Below, one piece after another: positions 17,611 through 29,200 of a DNA stretch of 64,000 nt; within the stretch, counting starts at the first letter, position 1, and each line of letters begins with the position of its first letter. This stretch comes from Amia ocellicauda. Lineage: Eukaryota; Chordata; Actinopteri; Amiiformes; Amiidae. A program made the position numbers and the translations under genes. The DNA is taken from assembly GCF_036373705.1 (NCBI RefSeq), contig NC_089855.1:50052318-50116317 (forward strand). The letters run 5' to 3'. The notes beneath the pieces were generated by a model. The model made no database searches. It was given only the letters and a program-made list of their open reading frames with translations, and was not told the DNA's origin.

Positions 17611-18903
17611 CCAGATGCCGGATCTGCTTGTAAGGCATTGTTCTGGGCTGGCCTTTGTGCCGTCCTGTTACCAATTAACATATCAAAACCAACCAATAAA
17701 ATGACCCTGCATCAATTTCAAATAGAAACCAAGATGGCGACGATCTCTCTCCTCTCTACTCTAAACTTTTATTAGAACCTTTTGGTCTCTCAAAAAAACA
17801 TTTTTAAGCATCAAGACCTATAGTCAATAAACACTAAGAATATTTCAGGCCTTTATACGCGCTAAAAAACAACCTGAGCCAAGAAAATAACTATAAAGAT
17901 CTAAAATAAGTAGCGCTTTTACAGTGATTTTTTTTTTTTTTTAATAGCGATGCTTTGTTTGGTATTAAACAAGTCACAAACTACTCAGAACAGCGTTTAT
18001 CCCCACAAAAGAGATATTTGGGTTTATTTTACAAAGCTTATAAATTATATAGTTTAAAAGTATTCTGAATGTTTTGAGACCACACGCCATGCCTACGTTT
18101 GTCTGAGCCCACCCCCGTCCCCCGTGGTGTGAGTGATTTAGCCTTGAGTGTTGTGATCTATTTAGCATTGAGTGATCAGTTGTTTTTATTTTTTAAATGA
18201 TTCCTTATCATCAGGGATTGAGCCTGCTAAAATACCTTAAAAACATATCCTTATCTTAAGTCTAACTCTTATGAGCTTTAAGACCCTAGAATGTATTTAA
18301 GTAAAACGAATGAACACATTATGTGTGAGATAAAATATAACCACAGCTTTTTTTTTTTTTTTTTTTTTTTTACAAAAACAATTAACCTATACCCACAAAC
18401 ACCCACACACACACACACACTCTTTTTTAAATTTTATTTTTAATTAAATTTGAGGGGAGAGACAGAGCCATATACATTGGGGTTAACATAAGTACCCTAT
18501 GCAAAACAGGAATTGTTAGGACCTGTGACCATTACAGACAACAGAACTTGTTGATCTTATAAAATGATTGGGCGAGAGAGAGAGATATAGAGACAGACAG
18601 AGACAGAGCCAGTGTGAATATGATAAACGCACTATTCAAAATGGCATTGTTAAGACCTGGGACCATTACAGACAACAGAACTTGTTGATCTTATAAAATG
18701 CTTGGGCGAGAGAGACAGAGAGAGAGAGACAGACAGAGACAGAGACAGAGACAGTGTGAATATGATAAACGCACTATTCAAAATGGCATTGTTAAGACCT
18801 GGGCCCCTTACATGTATATTTAAAAAAGACCCCCAACCACTACAGGAAGAGCCGACCCATTCACACTCTACAGTTGACCAACAAGAACAACAAGAACAAC
18901 CGG
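17611..18903. other. Non-coding right arm of Polinton A
   Basis: About 1.3 kb with no convincing gene. It holds an AAGATGGCG motif (YY1-like) near 17731, long T runs near 17930 and 18350, a CA run near 18405, and GA/GACA-rich repeats further right. Short frames of 64-87 codons are low-complexity or overlap the repeats and TIR. Confidence 0.7.
18508..18804 (+). repeat. Tandem repeat of about 134 bp, two and a bit copies (A)
   Basis: A block beginning with AATTGTTAGGACC and running through ACAGACAACAGAACTTGTTG, a GAGAGA/GACAGA stretch and GATAAACGCACTATTCAA is repeated at a spacing of about 134 bp, with a third partial copy ending near 18804. The same repeat occurs in C (around 35.94-36.24 kb) and B (around 62.19-62.49 kb). 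It lies about 100 bp inside the right TIR. Confidence 0.8.
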
Positions 18904-19084
18904 TTATGGGTGGCCTTGTTGTTCAGGGTTTTAGGGGTGTACACTTTCTGACGGATATGACGTAGGAATAATTAAGGAAATAACTCTAAAATCACGCCCC
19001 CCAATTATGACGTAGGAATATTAATAAGCTTAGGGCATACGTCATAACAAAATAGGCCGCGCCCAAAAAACCCCACTATCTACT
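18904..19084 (-). repeat. Right terminal inverted repeat of Polinton A
   Basis: Inverse copy of 2815-2995, 181 bp, with the same three TGACGTA-type motifs. The element ends at 19084 and CCTGTG follows. Confidence 0.96.
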
Positions 19085-19090
19085 CCTGTG
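19085..19090. repeat. Right target-site duplication of Polinton A (CCTGTG)
   Basis: Matches 2809-2814. It also marks the start of unit U2. Confidence 0.95.
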
Positions 19091-19380
19091 TGGTGCATTT
19101 TCTCTCTCTCTATCTGTGATTAAATCCTTACTTATATACATATGTCCATGAACGTTTCTGGAGCTCATGTAAATCACATCACACGACGGGCCGTGATCTT
19201 TTCGGTCACTTTGAAAGTTTTGCTCATGACAATCCTTTTCTATTGCGGCACGATGGCTGCCACCGAGGAAGGAAAGTCGTCCGCAGTTGGCTGCAAGCTT
19301 GCCTGAAGCACAGGAAAGGACTTACTCGCGACGTGCCACTTAAAGACTGAAGAAGTGGGGGTCGGCCTCACCGAGAGCCC

Positions 19381-21287
19381 TGAGGATTAGCTCACGTGGT
19401 AGAGCGCTCGCTTAGCATTGTAGCGTTATGTTGGGTGTATTTGGATAAGAGCATTTGGGCTCTGAGCTGAAGCACTGATCTAAAGAAAACCTCTCCCCCC
19501 CAAAGTTATCAGATTCCCTTAGCTCATCAGCTTGGAACTGGTTTGCATCAAAGTGGCAGTTTTGGGGAGGATGGCACCAAGAAGAGGCCAAATAGTTTGG
19601 AATTCTGCTATGAGATGTTTGGAGAAAGGGGCCTGTAGGTGATAAAAACTCTTTGAAGTGGACGAGAGCCGAAATCCCGACATAGAGCTACGAACCCAGG
19701 CCAACCGGCATTTCCAAAAGATGGCATGGATTGACATCAGTCATAAATCAAGCCCCCCTCCAATAGGACACTGGGGGCTGAAACCGAAATCCAATCTCAA
19801 AAACTCAAGAACCAATCACCTCTTGATCTGACAGACTATAAGGAACAGCGGACAGTCTTTCTCGCTCTCTCTCACCTGAACCAGTAACTCGCTGCCACAG
19901 CTCAACCTGTAGCTCTGTTGCCAGAACCGGAACCAGAAACCAACTAAGTCTTTGCCGGCAACAGAAGAGTTAAACTGGGAGAAGGAGATTGAGCCGTACG
20001 AAGAATTCTTTTAAAGGACTTTATTAAATAAAGAACTTTACAGACTGCGCTGCCCGCCTGTGCCCACCTGATCAGTGGAGTTTTACAGCTGGACAATTGA
20101 CTAAGTCGACTGTATACGAAAGTGTCAGTCATTTAAATAGCTATTTGAGTCTTAAGAAACTTGACCCTTGGAACAAACACGGCCCTGCTTTCCTCAAAGA
20201 CTTTGTCTTCAAATAAGTACGGTGAGAGACCCTGCTTGCCAAGAAGATTTTGTGCACAACCTTGGAGCCTTCAAACCAGTGGAAAATCTGTTTGGAAACG
20301 ACTCTACTTTCGCGAAACCCCAACTTCCAGGTGTATCGACTGAGTGGAAGTTCTTGGACAAAGCCGAACCGGACTGCCTTTGTTCCAAACCACACGGACC
20401 TCGTGCCGTGTGCTGTTATCTGAGCCCGAAGCCAGAGAGGCCTCTCTGCGACGAAGTTCAGATAAGTTTAACAGTTTGGAGTTCATGATTCATGACATTT
20501 GAGAAATCAATTAGAAATGTTAATCTGTGATTCATAACTCTAGAATGTGTAATATCATTTAGTTTTCTTAAATATAAATGTGTGTTGCATTAAACTGTTT
20601 TGCTGATAATTTTAGAAATAAAATCTGTCAACGCCGAGAAATATCTTCTCATTCCTGTTTAACTGTTTAGTCTGAAATTGACACAAGTTAATAGACATTA
20701 GATTATTGGTGGCCCTGCCTATCCTTAATCATTGAATAATAATCAGTTAAGGGAAATTGTGGTAACAAGTAATGATAGGATCTTTCTCAGCACCTAAACG
20801 TGAATGAGACTGATATATATGTAACGAGAAGTTACCTGACATAAATACTAACCTGCGTAGTTATTTAATGTCTGACTAATAATACTAACGAGAGACTCAC
20901 CTTCGTCTTACTAACCGGTATTGTAGTCAATGTGTTTATAACCTTTTTTGTTTAACGATTTGTGTTATCATATGAGATCCCATGGTCTTTGTTTTGGTCA
21001 CGGAAGTGATTTGTCTTCGATTTGTTGATGTAGAGTTGAATTGTAATTAGTTTTTCCCTTTTGTATAATTAGTGTAGTGCTACATTTAGTCTTTGTTTTG
21101 AATATATTTGACAATTTATATCTTTGGAATTGGTGTCTGCGTCCAATTATTACAGAAATTGAGTTCTACAAGATTCCAGGATTCGTGATAAGGTGATACT
21201 ATAAATTCACTTCTTTAATTGAAATGTATAAGTGTACCTTACGCTACAGCATGCGAGAGGCAGCGGGATCGATGCCCGCATTCTCCA
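19381..21287 (+). pseudogene. tRNA-Ala(AGC) split by LTR-like insertion (U2)
   Basis: Same structure as in U1: 5' part 19381-19418, 3' part 21249-21287, GCAT duplicated at the insert edges. Confidence 0.9.
19419..21248 (+). mobile_element. LTR-like element inside tRNA-Ala, U2
   Basis: An 1,830-bp copy with TGTAGCG...CGCTACA ends and flanking GCAT. It has a TATA-like CTATAAGG near 19838 and AATAAA near 20030, compatible with an LTR promoter and poly(A) signal. No protein gene is supported; its 84- and 106-codon frames recur in all units only because the copies are recent. Confidence 0.65.
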
Positions 21288-21491
21288 AGGCCTCAGGCGC
21301 TCGTGCCCCGGTTTCGGGGGAGAGTCGCTCACTTTTCTTGCTGCAGACACAGGTGCAAGGCATTGCCTGTTTGCCGTAAGGTTATCAGACACAACGCGCC
21401 GGCGACGGCTGCAGCATTAGCACGCCGGCTGGCCCTTCCGAAGTTCCCCAAAAACGACCGAGATGCCGCTTCGACGCCGTAACCCCAGGAA

Positions 21492-21538
21492 CGACCGCAA
21501 AGGCACTCCAACCCTCAATCTTCCGATCCGAAGTCAGA
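21492..21538 (-). pseudogene. tRNA-Arg(TCG) 3' half (U2)
   Basis: Anticodon arm, T-arm and 3' acceptor strand as in U1. The 5' half is absent because the unit is interrupted at 21863. Confidence 0.8.
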
Positions 21539-23157
21539 CCGAAGAGACTGTATGATGTTTTAGATTAAAGATAGTATGTTGACCGAGCAAGTTAGATTTA
21601 TCGAGCTAGCAAACAGCCATTGAGGCACCTGTTCGGGACGTACCCTGTAGAAATTCCTGTCAACGATAAAAGGATCTAACGGTGGGTGGAGAAAAAGCCT
21701 GCAGGATGTTTGTCAAAACTCTGTTTGTGGACTGAATGGCTTTCCCAGATTGGCAGGGACTGTTTTTGGTATTGACTGAGGGACAGTTGTAAAAGACAAA
21801 CTCTCACCGGACCTCTGGCATACACCAAAGAAAGCCACCTCACCTCTCCCCCGGATCTCACAACAATAGCTATGATAACACTTGTCATAACTGATGTGTA
21901 GCATGAGTGTATTTCCCAGTTCTCTAGAAATACAATCTTGAACATATTTGTAAATGATTATATATATATATATATGACATGTAGCACTGTTTTTTTATTA
22001 CTCCGTTTACCCCACAACTTAAAAAAAAAAACACAATCTTTTCTTTTTTCAGTTTATCTCCTTCATTTCAAGTAAACATGAAATCATCAAGTTTCGTAAC
22101 AAACAACACGGTCCTTTGTGTCTTTATGTCTTCGTGTATTTATGACAAAGCCTGCATTTCTTCTATTTTTTTTTGCATCCATCTTATCTATCAAAAAAAT
22201 AGATATATTTTACTCTGCACCTACAATTTTCTCAGTAATTTCCTTCCTAGTGATAGCACTACCTGGAATAAAATGTCATCATTGTACTGAAAATAGTACA
22301 CTTTTAACATAAGATCTTATGTAGTCCAATTAGTTAAAAAAAAAATCTTGATAGATTGATATGCCTATCTTAGTAAAACTAAATTAGACTAAAATAAAAT
22401 ATTCATAACTTTTTCTTTGAGTCTTCCTCTTTACTAAAAAGCCACACAAAAAAAAAAAACACATACAGGTATCTATGATTTGTTGTGCATCCTGAGACAT
22501 GTCAAATTGCCCTTATATATGTGTTTCTCTTTTTCCACGGTACAATCTTCAATAACTTACTTAACTCGACTTATTTTACCTACCCATGTAACAAGTTCTT
22601 GCCTACTAAAAAAGGACCCTCATGGCTTCATCTTGAAATCAGTTATTCATATATATATTGCTTAAATAACAGAAGAAGTTTATTTTTCTTCGTTAGCAAT
22701 TTAAGCTTCATATAACATGGTGACTTCCGTTAACCTTTCGTAAAATCCCCATTTTATTTGTAGTCTTATTTACATGCACACTGTAGACTCATTCATTGTA
22801 TTTCCACACGTTGACCTTTCTACTTCTGTGCAATCTGTTCTTGAACATGTAGGAGGATACAGAATTAGTTACAAAACAGTCTTGTGGAAAAAAACACACC
22901 TAAGGAACTGCAAGAAGACTGCAATTCCAGGAGTAAAATAAAAACAACCAAATTACAAGACAGTCAGTTCTTCCCACATGTACATGTGTTATGCTTTATG
23001 TAAAGTTTTGTTGTTTTTGATTGCAGTTTCAGATTAGTAACACAATGAATATTAGACTACTATTTGATCATATATTTATTTTCTTTATATATATGGTGTT
23101 GAACTTATTTTTTACTTGGTCTACTACATTGATAATGCAACTGATAACTGTCTGCTA

Positions 23158-23200
23158 TAATAATAATCATAATAATAATAATATTAATAATAATACAAGA
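23158..23200 (+). repeat. AAT microsatellite
   Basis: Imperfect (AAT)n run with a few CAT and ATT interruptions. Confidence 0.9.
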
Positions 23201-23359
23201 CACTGCTCTGATTTGTATGTCGTTATTAGAGAAGCTGTTCATGTATGTCTATTTTAATTCATCATGCATGCTCACAAGTACTAGTAGATATAGTACTGTA
23301 ATTACTTACACATTTTTTATTTTCTTCCAATTATTATTTATTATCTTTAAGCCTAATTA

Positions 23360-23363
23360 TAAC

Positions 23364-23412
<49 letters not shown>
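23360..23412 (+). repeat. AAT microsatellite, long pure run
   Basis: About 17 near-perfect AAT units. It produces the poly-Asn frame in this region. Confidence 0.95.
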
Positions 23413-23413
<1 letters not shown>

Positions 23414-23574
23414 AATTTTTAATGTATGTAAAAAGCGGTACATTGTATTTTACCTTTTCTTAATAAGTGACTATTGTGAAATTATGACATTGTCCCAATA
23501 TGTAGTGTGTATTCTGCATTTAATTTGACTTTACAGAATTTTCAGAATTTGTCCATAACATGATTTTGAACAAA

Positions 23575-23579
<5 letters not shown>

Positions 23580-23606
<27 letters not shown>

Positions 23607-23616
23607 TAATAATAAT

Positions 23617-23652
<36 letters not shown>

Positions 23653-23653
23653 C
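23580..23653 (+). repeat. ATT/AAT inverted microsatellite
   Basis: A (TTA)n run is followed directly by an (AAT)n run, so the block is self-complementary and could fold as a hairpin. Confidence 0.9.
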
Positions 23654-23916
23654 TATTTATTTAGTGTATATTTTGTATTACATTATTCTTATAATAGAAT
23701 ATATTATTTATTTCTTATTTCTAATGCCTTATGCACTCTATATAGTTAAAGGTTTAGATTCTCATTAATCTGTTGTTAAAACATCAATAACTGTAATTTT
23801 AAATATAATTCTGAAAGTATTGGTTACTTCCGTTCTCAGTCTTATTCTGGATTATGCACAATATTAAAAATACAATGCTTACAAAACATAGATGTTTACA
23901 TGACATAACCTTCAGT

Positions 23917-23938
23917 ATATATATATATATATATATAA
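23917..23938 (+). repeat. TA dinucleotide repeat
   Basis: About ten TA units. Confidence 0.9.
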
Positions 23939-23997
23939 AATTTAAAATTGTAATATATTGTAGAGCCATTATTAATATATTTATTAATAATAATATG

Positions 23998-24262
23998 GAG
24001 ACCAAGCAAAGTAAATGTATTATGCTAGCAACAACCACTTTGCAAGTTGTTCAGGGCATATCCTCTAGACATTCCTGTCAATAATACAAGGATCAAACAG
24101 GAGAGAGAGAGAGGACCCACAACTGTTTGTTAGAAGTCTGTTTGTGGATTTGAACTGTCTTTGTTAATGATTGATTGACAGTTGTTAAAATAAGATCTGT
24201 GGGATCGGACCTTTCCAACTATATCAAAGGAAGACATCTGTTCTTTGGATCCCACACCTCTC
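23998..24262 (+). repeat. Diverged relative of the tRNA-Arg insert repeat
   Basis: By eye this aligns over its length to the unit segment that begins GACCGAGCAAG and ends CACCTCTCCC (for example 1800-2065 in U1), with roughly 30% differences and small gaps. It shows that the insert in tRNA-Arg belongs to a dispersed family. It is in the same orientation as U2, whose own copy is cut near the matching end. Confidence 0.7.
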
Positions 24263-24482
24263 CCGAGGAAGACTACCATGAACATTACAGGGGCTAGAAA
24301 TCTGACCTCAAGATAACTGGGAAACCAGTGACTGTAAAATATTTGGACAATATTTTGCACAATGTTCAATATCTTTAAATATGACCAAAATAAATATTCA
24401 TTGATTTTTCAGAAAACTGTATTCTGTACAGGGTGGAAAAGCCTCTGAAGCTGCATACTACATTAAGTAGTCTACTAACTGT

Positions 24483-24960
24483 TTAACTTGCTTCTGAAAC
24501 CTGGCATCTCTTAGCCTTCACAAGTACATCAATATTAGGTGTCAAATCCTGAACAGTTGCCAACTTCAGAATTTCATTTAAGTGCTTGTGTGTGAGCCTG
24601 GAACTCAGTTTTGTTTTATTGATGCTCATTACAGAAAAAGCTTGCTCACAAAGGTACAGTAAGTAGTCCCAAACATGCACAAAACTTTTGCAGCTAGGGC
24701 TGCCAATTTATGGTACCCTGGTAAGAGATACTGATACAATGTGGATGTCCATGGGCAGATCAGAAGCCTTGACTGTGAATGGTGAGCACATTACTGAATT
24801 CTGTCTCAAGTTCGTCAAAGACCTGAAACCGTTGCGTTAACTCCCGAAGCAATCCAGTAATCTTGTCTTTGTACTGATTCATGTCAGTATCAATTCCAGT
24901 GGCACGCATATCCTTTGCTCATATCCTGCATCCAGTGTTTCTCGTTCTGTAGCCCACAGT
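24483..24960 (-). pseudogene. hAT transposase remnant (GTF2IRD2/Charlie8-like)
   Basis: A minus-strand frame 24483-24680 encodes CEQAFSVMSINKTKLSSRLT followed by HKHLNEILKLATVQ and KRCQVS. This is the C-terminal dimerisation region of hAT transposases and of the domesticated GTF2IRD2 proteins. Further upstream on the same strand (about 24770-24920) another frame gives KITGLLRELTQRFQVFDELE, also typical of this family. The intervening part (around 24690-24760) still shows the SYQGT-type segment but is in other frames, so the gene is frameshifted and dead. The 5' two thirds, with the DDE core, were not seen. Confidence 0.82.
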
Positions 24961-26064
24961 GTTTTCAGAGCCCGGTCTTGCTGTTGTAGAAATATTTTGC
25001 AGAAAAGCAGAACTACAGTCACACTGTGTCAATGCTTCATTTTCTCTCTCCCTGTGAGGTACGCATGCAGGAAGCTTGAGAGGGTATTTAAAAAAAAAAA
25101 TTATTAACCAATATACAGTTATTTAAAAAGCTGACGTCTTATACATGTTCAACAGAACCAAGCCCAATTAAATAACGGATTGAATATTAAATAAGTAAAT
25201 GTGCAGTAGCCACTTACAGATCCCCAGATCAAAACACAACAGAAAGACATGTAAGATCGTATATTAAAATCACTTAAAAGAATAAACAACACATGTCTGG
25301 TCTTGCTTCTCAATGACCGAGCTCCTGAATCCTCTGGACACATCTGGCTCAATTCTAGATAAACAGATTAACAAAAAATAACTAAACTAGTACAAGTACT
25401 AGTACTTAGCATTGACTGTAGGGAAACGGGTTTAAATAGGGAGCTGAGTGAAGCAGGGAACAGAGATGTGAAGTGCAGTGCCAATGAGGGAGGAGGCTGA
25501 ACACTGCATGTGCACATGGTGGTGTGGAATGTAATGGAATGAGTGGAGCTGATGAATGGGAAGGACAAGCTAGAACTCGGGGGATGACATTCTCTTGTGA
25601 CAAACAGTGGGATGGTGGAGTGAGGATGACACTAATATTCATGTTTACACTTGTTTCATTCCCCTATTGTATGCCTTTTTTTTAGCTTTTTGCTTATTGT
25701 AGGCTATATAGTTATTTATATTTTGACTGCAGTGCTCACGTTTAGAAAAATAAGTGTGTTGTTATTTATAGCAATAATATGAATGTTTTATGATCATATT
25801 TCAATTTAAATACTACCTTTTTTGCTATGTAAATGTTGGATTTGATGTTCATTAATAAAACGTCTGAGTTGTACATGATGTTTTGTCTTTGAATATCATA
25901 TCACAGCTGTTTAAGAGCTATTGGTTACAATGACCAGCTTAGGCGCTTGTAGGTAGTTCGAAATGTCAGTGCTTCTAGTGCTAAACAATGCATATGACAA
26001 AGACTTAGCAAGTCTCAGTGTATTAAAGCAAGTAGCTGCAACAGGCATTTGCAGATTGTGGGCT
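24961..26064. other. AT-rich DNA, no gene seen
   Basis: No recognisable gene. A small CTAGTAC palindrome lies near 25388. Short minus-strand frames near 25370-25640 show no domain. Confidence 0.6.
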
Positions 26065-26245
26065 TGTTCTTATGGAGAAGTTGGGGATAAATCTCCTGTA
26101 CCATCCAACTAGTCCAATGAAGGATTTAACGTCAGTCTTAGTGCGGGGCCGAGGACAATTCCTCACGGCCTATACTTGGTCTTTTTGAGGCAGAATAACT
26201 CCATGGCCTAATAGGTAGCCCAAGTATTTAGCCTCTTGTTTAGGA
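26065..26245 (-). mobile_element. Ty3/Gypsy retrotransposon pol fragment (fossil)
   Basis: The minus-strand translation keeps EAKYLGYLLGHGVILPQKD and SFIGLVGWYRRFIPNFS, the end of the reverse transcriptase and the start of the connection region of Gypsy elements. It is a short broken fossil of about 180 bp with no LTRs seen. It lies directly beside old Polinton fragment D. Confidence 0.85.
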
Positions 26246-29200
26246 ATTACAAATTATAAGTTATTTAAATAACCCCTAACTACCCCCGATAGAATTAAAC
26301 CCTCCGAGCCAACGTGAATTAACAGACTTACCGGTGAACCCCGATCTGTTACAGATGGTCAATGATCTAAATCACCACCTCCCACCGGTAGCGCCTATAG
26401 AGGTTCTCCCCCTAGTTCACCCCGATTTGTTTGAAATGGTGGAGGCTTTGGAGGAGCTACCCCGACCAAATTCTGCCCCTGTTATAAATGATTTGAGTCA
26501 ATTAGAACACAGGATGTTGGCAGAAGCCGCCGTCTCTATTGAGGAGGATCTTGACATTAACTGGTTGGATATCTTTGAAGGGCTTTTACAGGCTTTAAAT
26601 GAGACTCCTCAAAAGGGGGGTTTTGTAAATGGTGGCGGTGGTGGTGTTCGGGATGTGGAGGGTTCTGAGACTGATAAGGCTGTGGAGGACATGCTCTGTG
26701 AGAATGTGGGGGGTGACAGTTTTGTTCAAAATGATGATGTGTCCAAGAGTTCCAGTGATCCCGTGATTATAGATAGACCGGCCTATAACAATTTTGAAAT
26801 TATTCAGCGTTTTAATTTTGCAGAACTTTTAAATTGTGACAATTATGTGGAAATATTTACGAAATACATGAGGCCTTGCAAAACATGCTTGAACAGGTTG
26901 CTGAAAGGGTCAGACCTCGAGATGTTGTACAGTTAGAACTCAGAGGGGATGATTTGTTTAGCAACCTGTCTGTAATGCTGAGTGGTGATAATTTAGATGT
27001 TGATGAATTTCTGGCTAAAATCGAAGCGTTGTTGCAAAGTAACGCGGCCATCTTAGCTGATGAAAGTCTGTATCTGGTAATGAATGTGGTTCGTAACCCT
27101 GAGGGTGGGGCGCTTAGAAGACTGTCGAAATGCTTGAAGAACGACATAATTAGGACCAAGCTCAGGCAATTAGTGGTGAGTTCCAGTGGGGACAATAAGC
27201 TCTGTTTTGCTTACAGTTTAATAAAACTACTCACCCCCGACATGCCTGAACCCCAAGCTCTGCAAGAGGCTTTAATGCTTCATCAGAGTGCCGGCTTAAA
27301 CTCTCAACAGATGTTTGCCTTTTCAGACATTACCAAGTTTGAGGAGTTGTTGTCTTTAAAAATTGTTGTGTGGTACCGTTGTGAGGTAAAGGAAGTATTT
27401 GTGAAATTTCAGACACATCCTGAAACCCATACACAGACTCTGTTTCTCTTCCTAAGTGATAGTCATTACTTTGGAATAAAGAGTTTGACGGCTTTTTTGG
27501 GTTGTTCGTACGTTTGTCCTTGGTGTTATAAGGCCTTCAATGATGAGCTTAAGCACCGCTGTGATGGTTACTGTAACGTCTGTTTCAATCCGCAATGTCG
27601 TAAGGGTTTGGCACCCACCATCCGCTGTAAAGATTGCTTAAGGATTTGTCTCTCGGCGTTCTGTTTTTCCGAGCATAAGGTACAGAGGGCAGCTGCTGAG
27701 GGGGTTCAAAAATTGAGTTATTGTGATCAAACTAAATATTGCCCGCAGTGTTGCCTCCAGTACCGTTTTCATGAGGTTAAACCACACAAATGTCTAGAGC
27801 TGAGATGCAGGATCTGTAATGCTGATTTAACCCCGGGGTCCGAACACCTGTGCTTTATTCAGCCGGTTAAAACGTAGTCGGCGCACAACTGGTATGTCTT
27901 TTTAGATTTTGAATGTCGGCAAGAAAACGGGGTCCACATTGATAATTATATCCACTGTATTGATATGTTGGATTGTGAGTGGTCAGCCAGCGGTGAGAGT
28001 TGTGTCAGGGATTTCTTTACACGGTATCGCGGTCCAAAATACCTCAATTACACATTTATTGCACACAATGCTAAGGGTTATGATTCTTACATTTTGATGA
28101 AGTATCTAGTGGAAAATGGGGAGACCCCAAAAATAATAGCTTAGGGGAGCAAGATCATGTGTTTCACTGACGAAGCTTTCAACCAACGTTACATAGACTC
28201 GTTAAATTTCCTCCCCATGAAATTGAGTGCTTTGCCTAAAGCTCTGGGTTTTGAGGCTCAGAAGAAAGGTTGGTTCTGCCATTTTTTTTAAATACCAAGG
28301 ACACTCAAAATTATCGAGGGTCCTACCCGCCCGCCTCTTATTACGGGGTTGATACTATGATGTCTCATAAGAGGGTGGAATTCTTTAAATGGTACAATAC
28401 GATTAAGGGAGGTGTTTTTGATTTCAGAGAAGAGTTGGCCGCTTATTGTAAAAATGATGTGGTGATCCTTAAAGAAGCCTGTGTGTGTTTCCACGCTGAG
28501 GTTATCAACACCTCAGGTCTCGACCCTTTGCAAAGTGTGACCATAGCGTCTCTCTGCATGAAAATGTATCGGGCCAATTTCTTGCAGAAAAACACTATAG
28601 CGGTCACCAATTCTGACAACTATCATGCTAGACAAAAGAACTTTTTGACTGTCTCCATACAGTGGCTGGTATACCTGAGTGTCAGGGATAACATATTCAT
28701 CAGACATGCTTTAAATCAAGGGGAAGTCAAAATGGGACCTTACGACTTAGACGGTTTTAGCGACGTGTCCGGGAAGCGTACCGCTTATGAGTTTGCTGGT
28801 TGTATTTACCATGGCTGTCCGCAGTGCTTCGACCCAAACACCTTTAACCCAGTAACACAAAAACTCTGCGGTGATGTACTATGATTTCCAGGAATGAATT
28901 GAAACTTTAAAAAACACCTATGGTTTGAACGTACTGGTGATTTGGGAACACGAGTGGACGGCCCTGAAGCACCAGGATGCGGGAGTACAACGGTTTATGG
29001 AAACCTTGGACTTTCCTGAACGTCTAGAGCCCCGGGATGTGTTATTTGTTATTTGTGTTATCTGTATACATTATGAGGTAAAGGAGGGGGAGAGAGTAGA
29101 TTACTATGATTTCACCAGTCTGTACCCTTTAGTGAACAAGACCAAAATGTACCCGGTGGGGCATCTAACCATCATTTATCGTGACTTTCTCGAACTCGGT

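Larger units (their letters stand above)
2815..19084 (+). mobile_element. Polinton (Maverick/adintovirus-like) element A
   Basis: This 16,270-bp element has 181-bp terminal inverted repeats and a 6-bp target duplication CCTGTG. It carries the Polinton core set: retroviral-type integrase, adenain-type protease, packaging ATPase, protein-primed DNA polymerase B, double-jelly-roll major capsid and probable minor capsid. It adds two left-arm unknowns, a Bcl-2-like small gene and a spliced right-arm gene. Structural genes run rightwards in the left half and replication genes leftwards in the right half, meeting near 9.3-9.4 kb. It is the most complete copy here but is broken, with about two breaks. 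It looks very young, since copies B and C are almost identical to it. Confidence 0.97.
19085..21863 (+). repeat. Tandem tRNA-cluster unit U2 (right part lost)
   Basis: Starts at the right flank of Polinton A. It has the spacer, the split tRNA-Ala with its LTR-like insert and the 3' half of tRNA-Arg. It then stops abruptly inside the repeat that splits tRNA-Arg and passes into unrelated AT-rich DNA. Its tRNA-Gln and tRNA-Glu are missing. Confidence 0.9.
21864..23997. other. AT-rich non-unit DNA, no gene seen
   Basis: Sequence unrelated to the units or the Polintons. It has TA runs near 21960 and AAT microsatellites. Open frames of 60-103 codons are AT-driven (one is a poly-Asn frame made by the microsatellite) and show no domain. 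Confidence 0.7.

Noticed and set aside
18702-18965. 87-codon frame rich in RERETDRDRD (also 36135 and 62386)
   Set aside because: It is made by the GA/GACA repeat and runs into the TIR; low complexity, no sign of a gene.
22078-22715. Short hydrophobic frames of 60-76 codons in the AT-rich stretch
   Set aside because: Composition-driven; no start context, domain or repeat in other copies.
23217-23528. 103-codon frame with poly-Asn
   Set aside because: Produced by the AAT microsatellite.
25368-25642. Ser/Pro/His-rich minus-strand frames
   Set aside because: Two overlapping frames of the same low-complexity DNA, no homology recognised.
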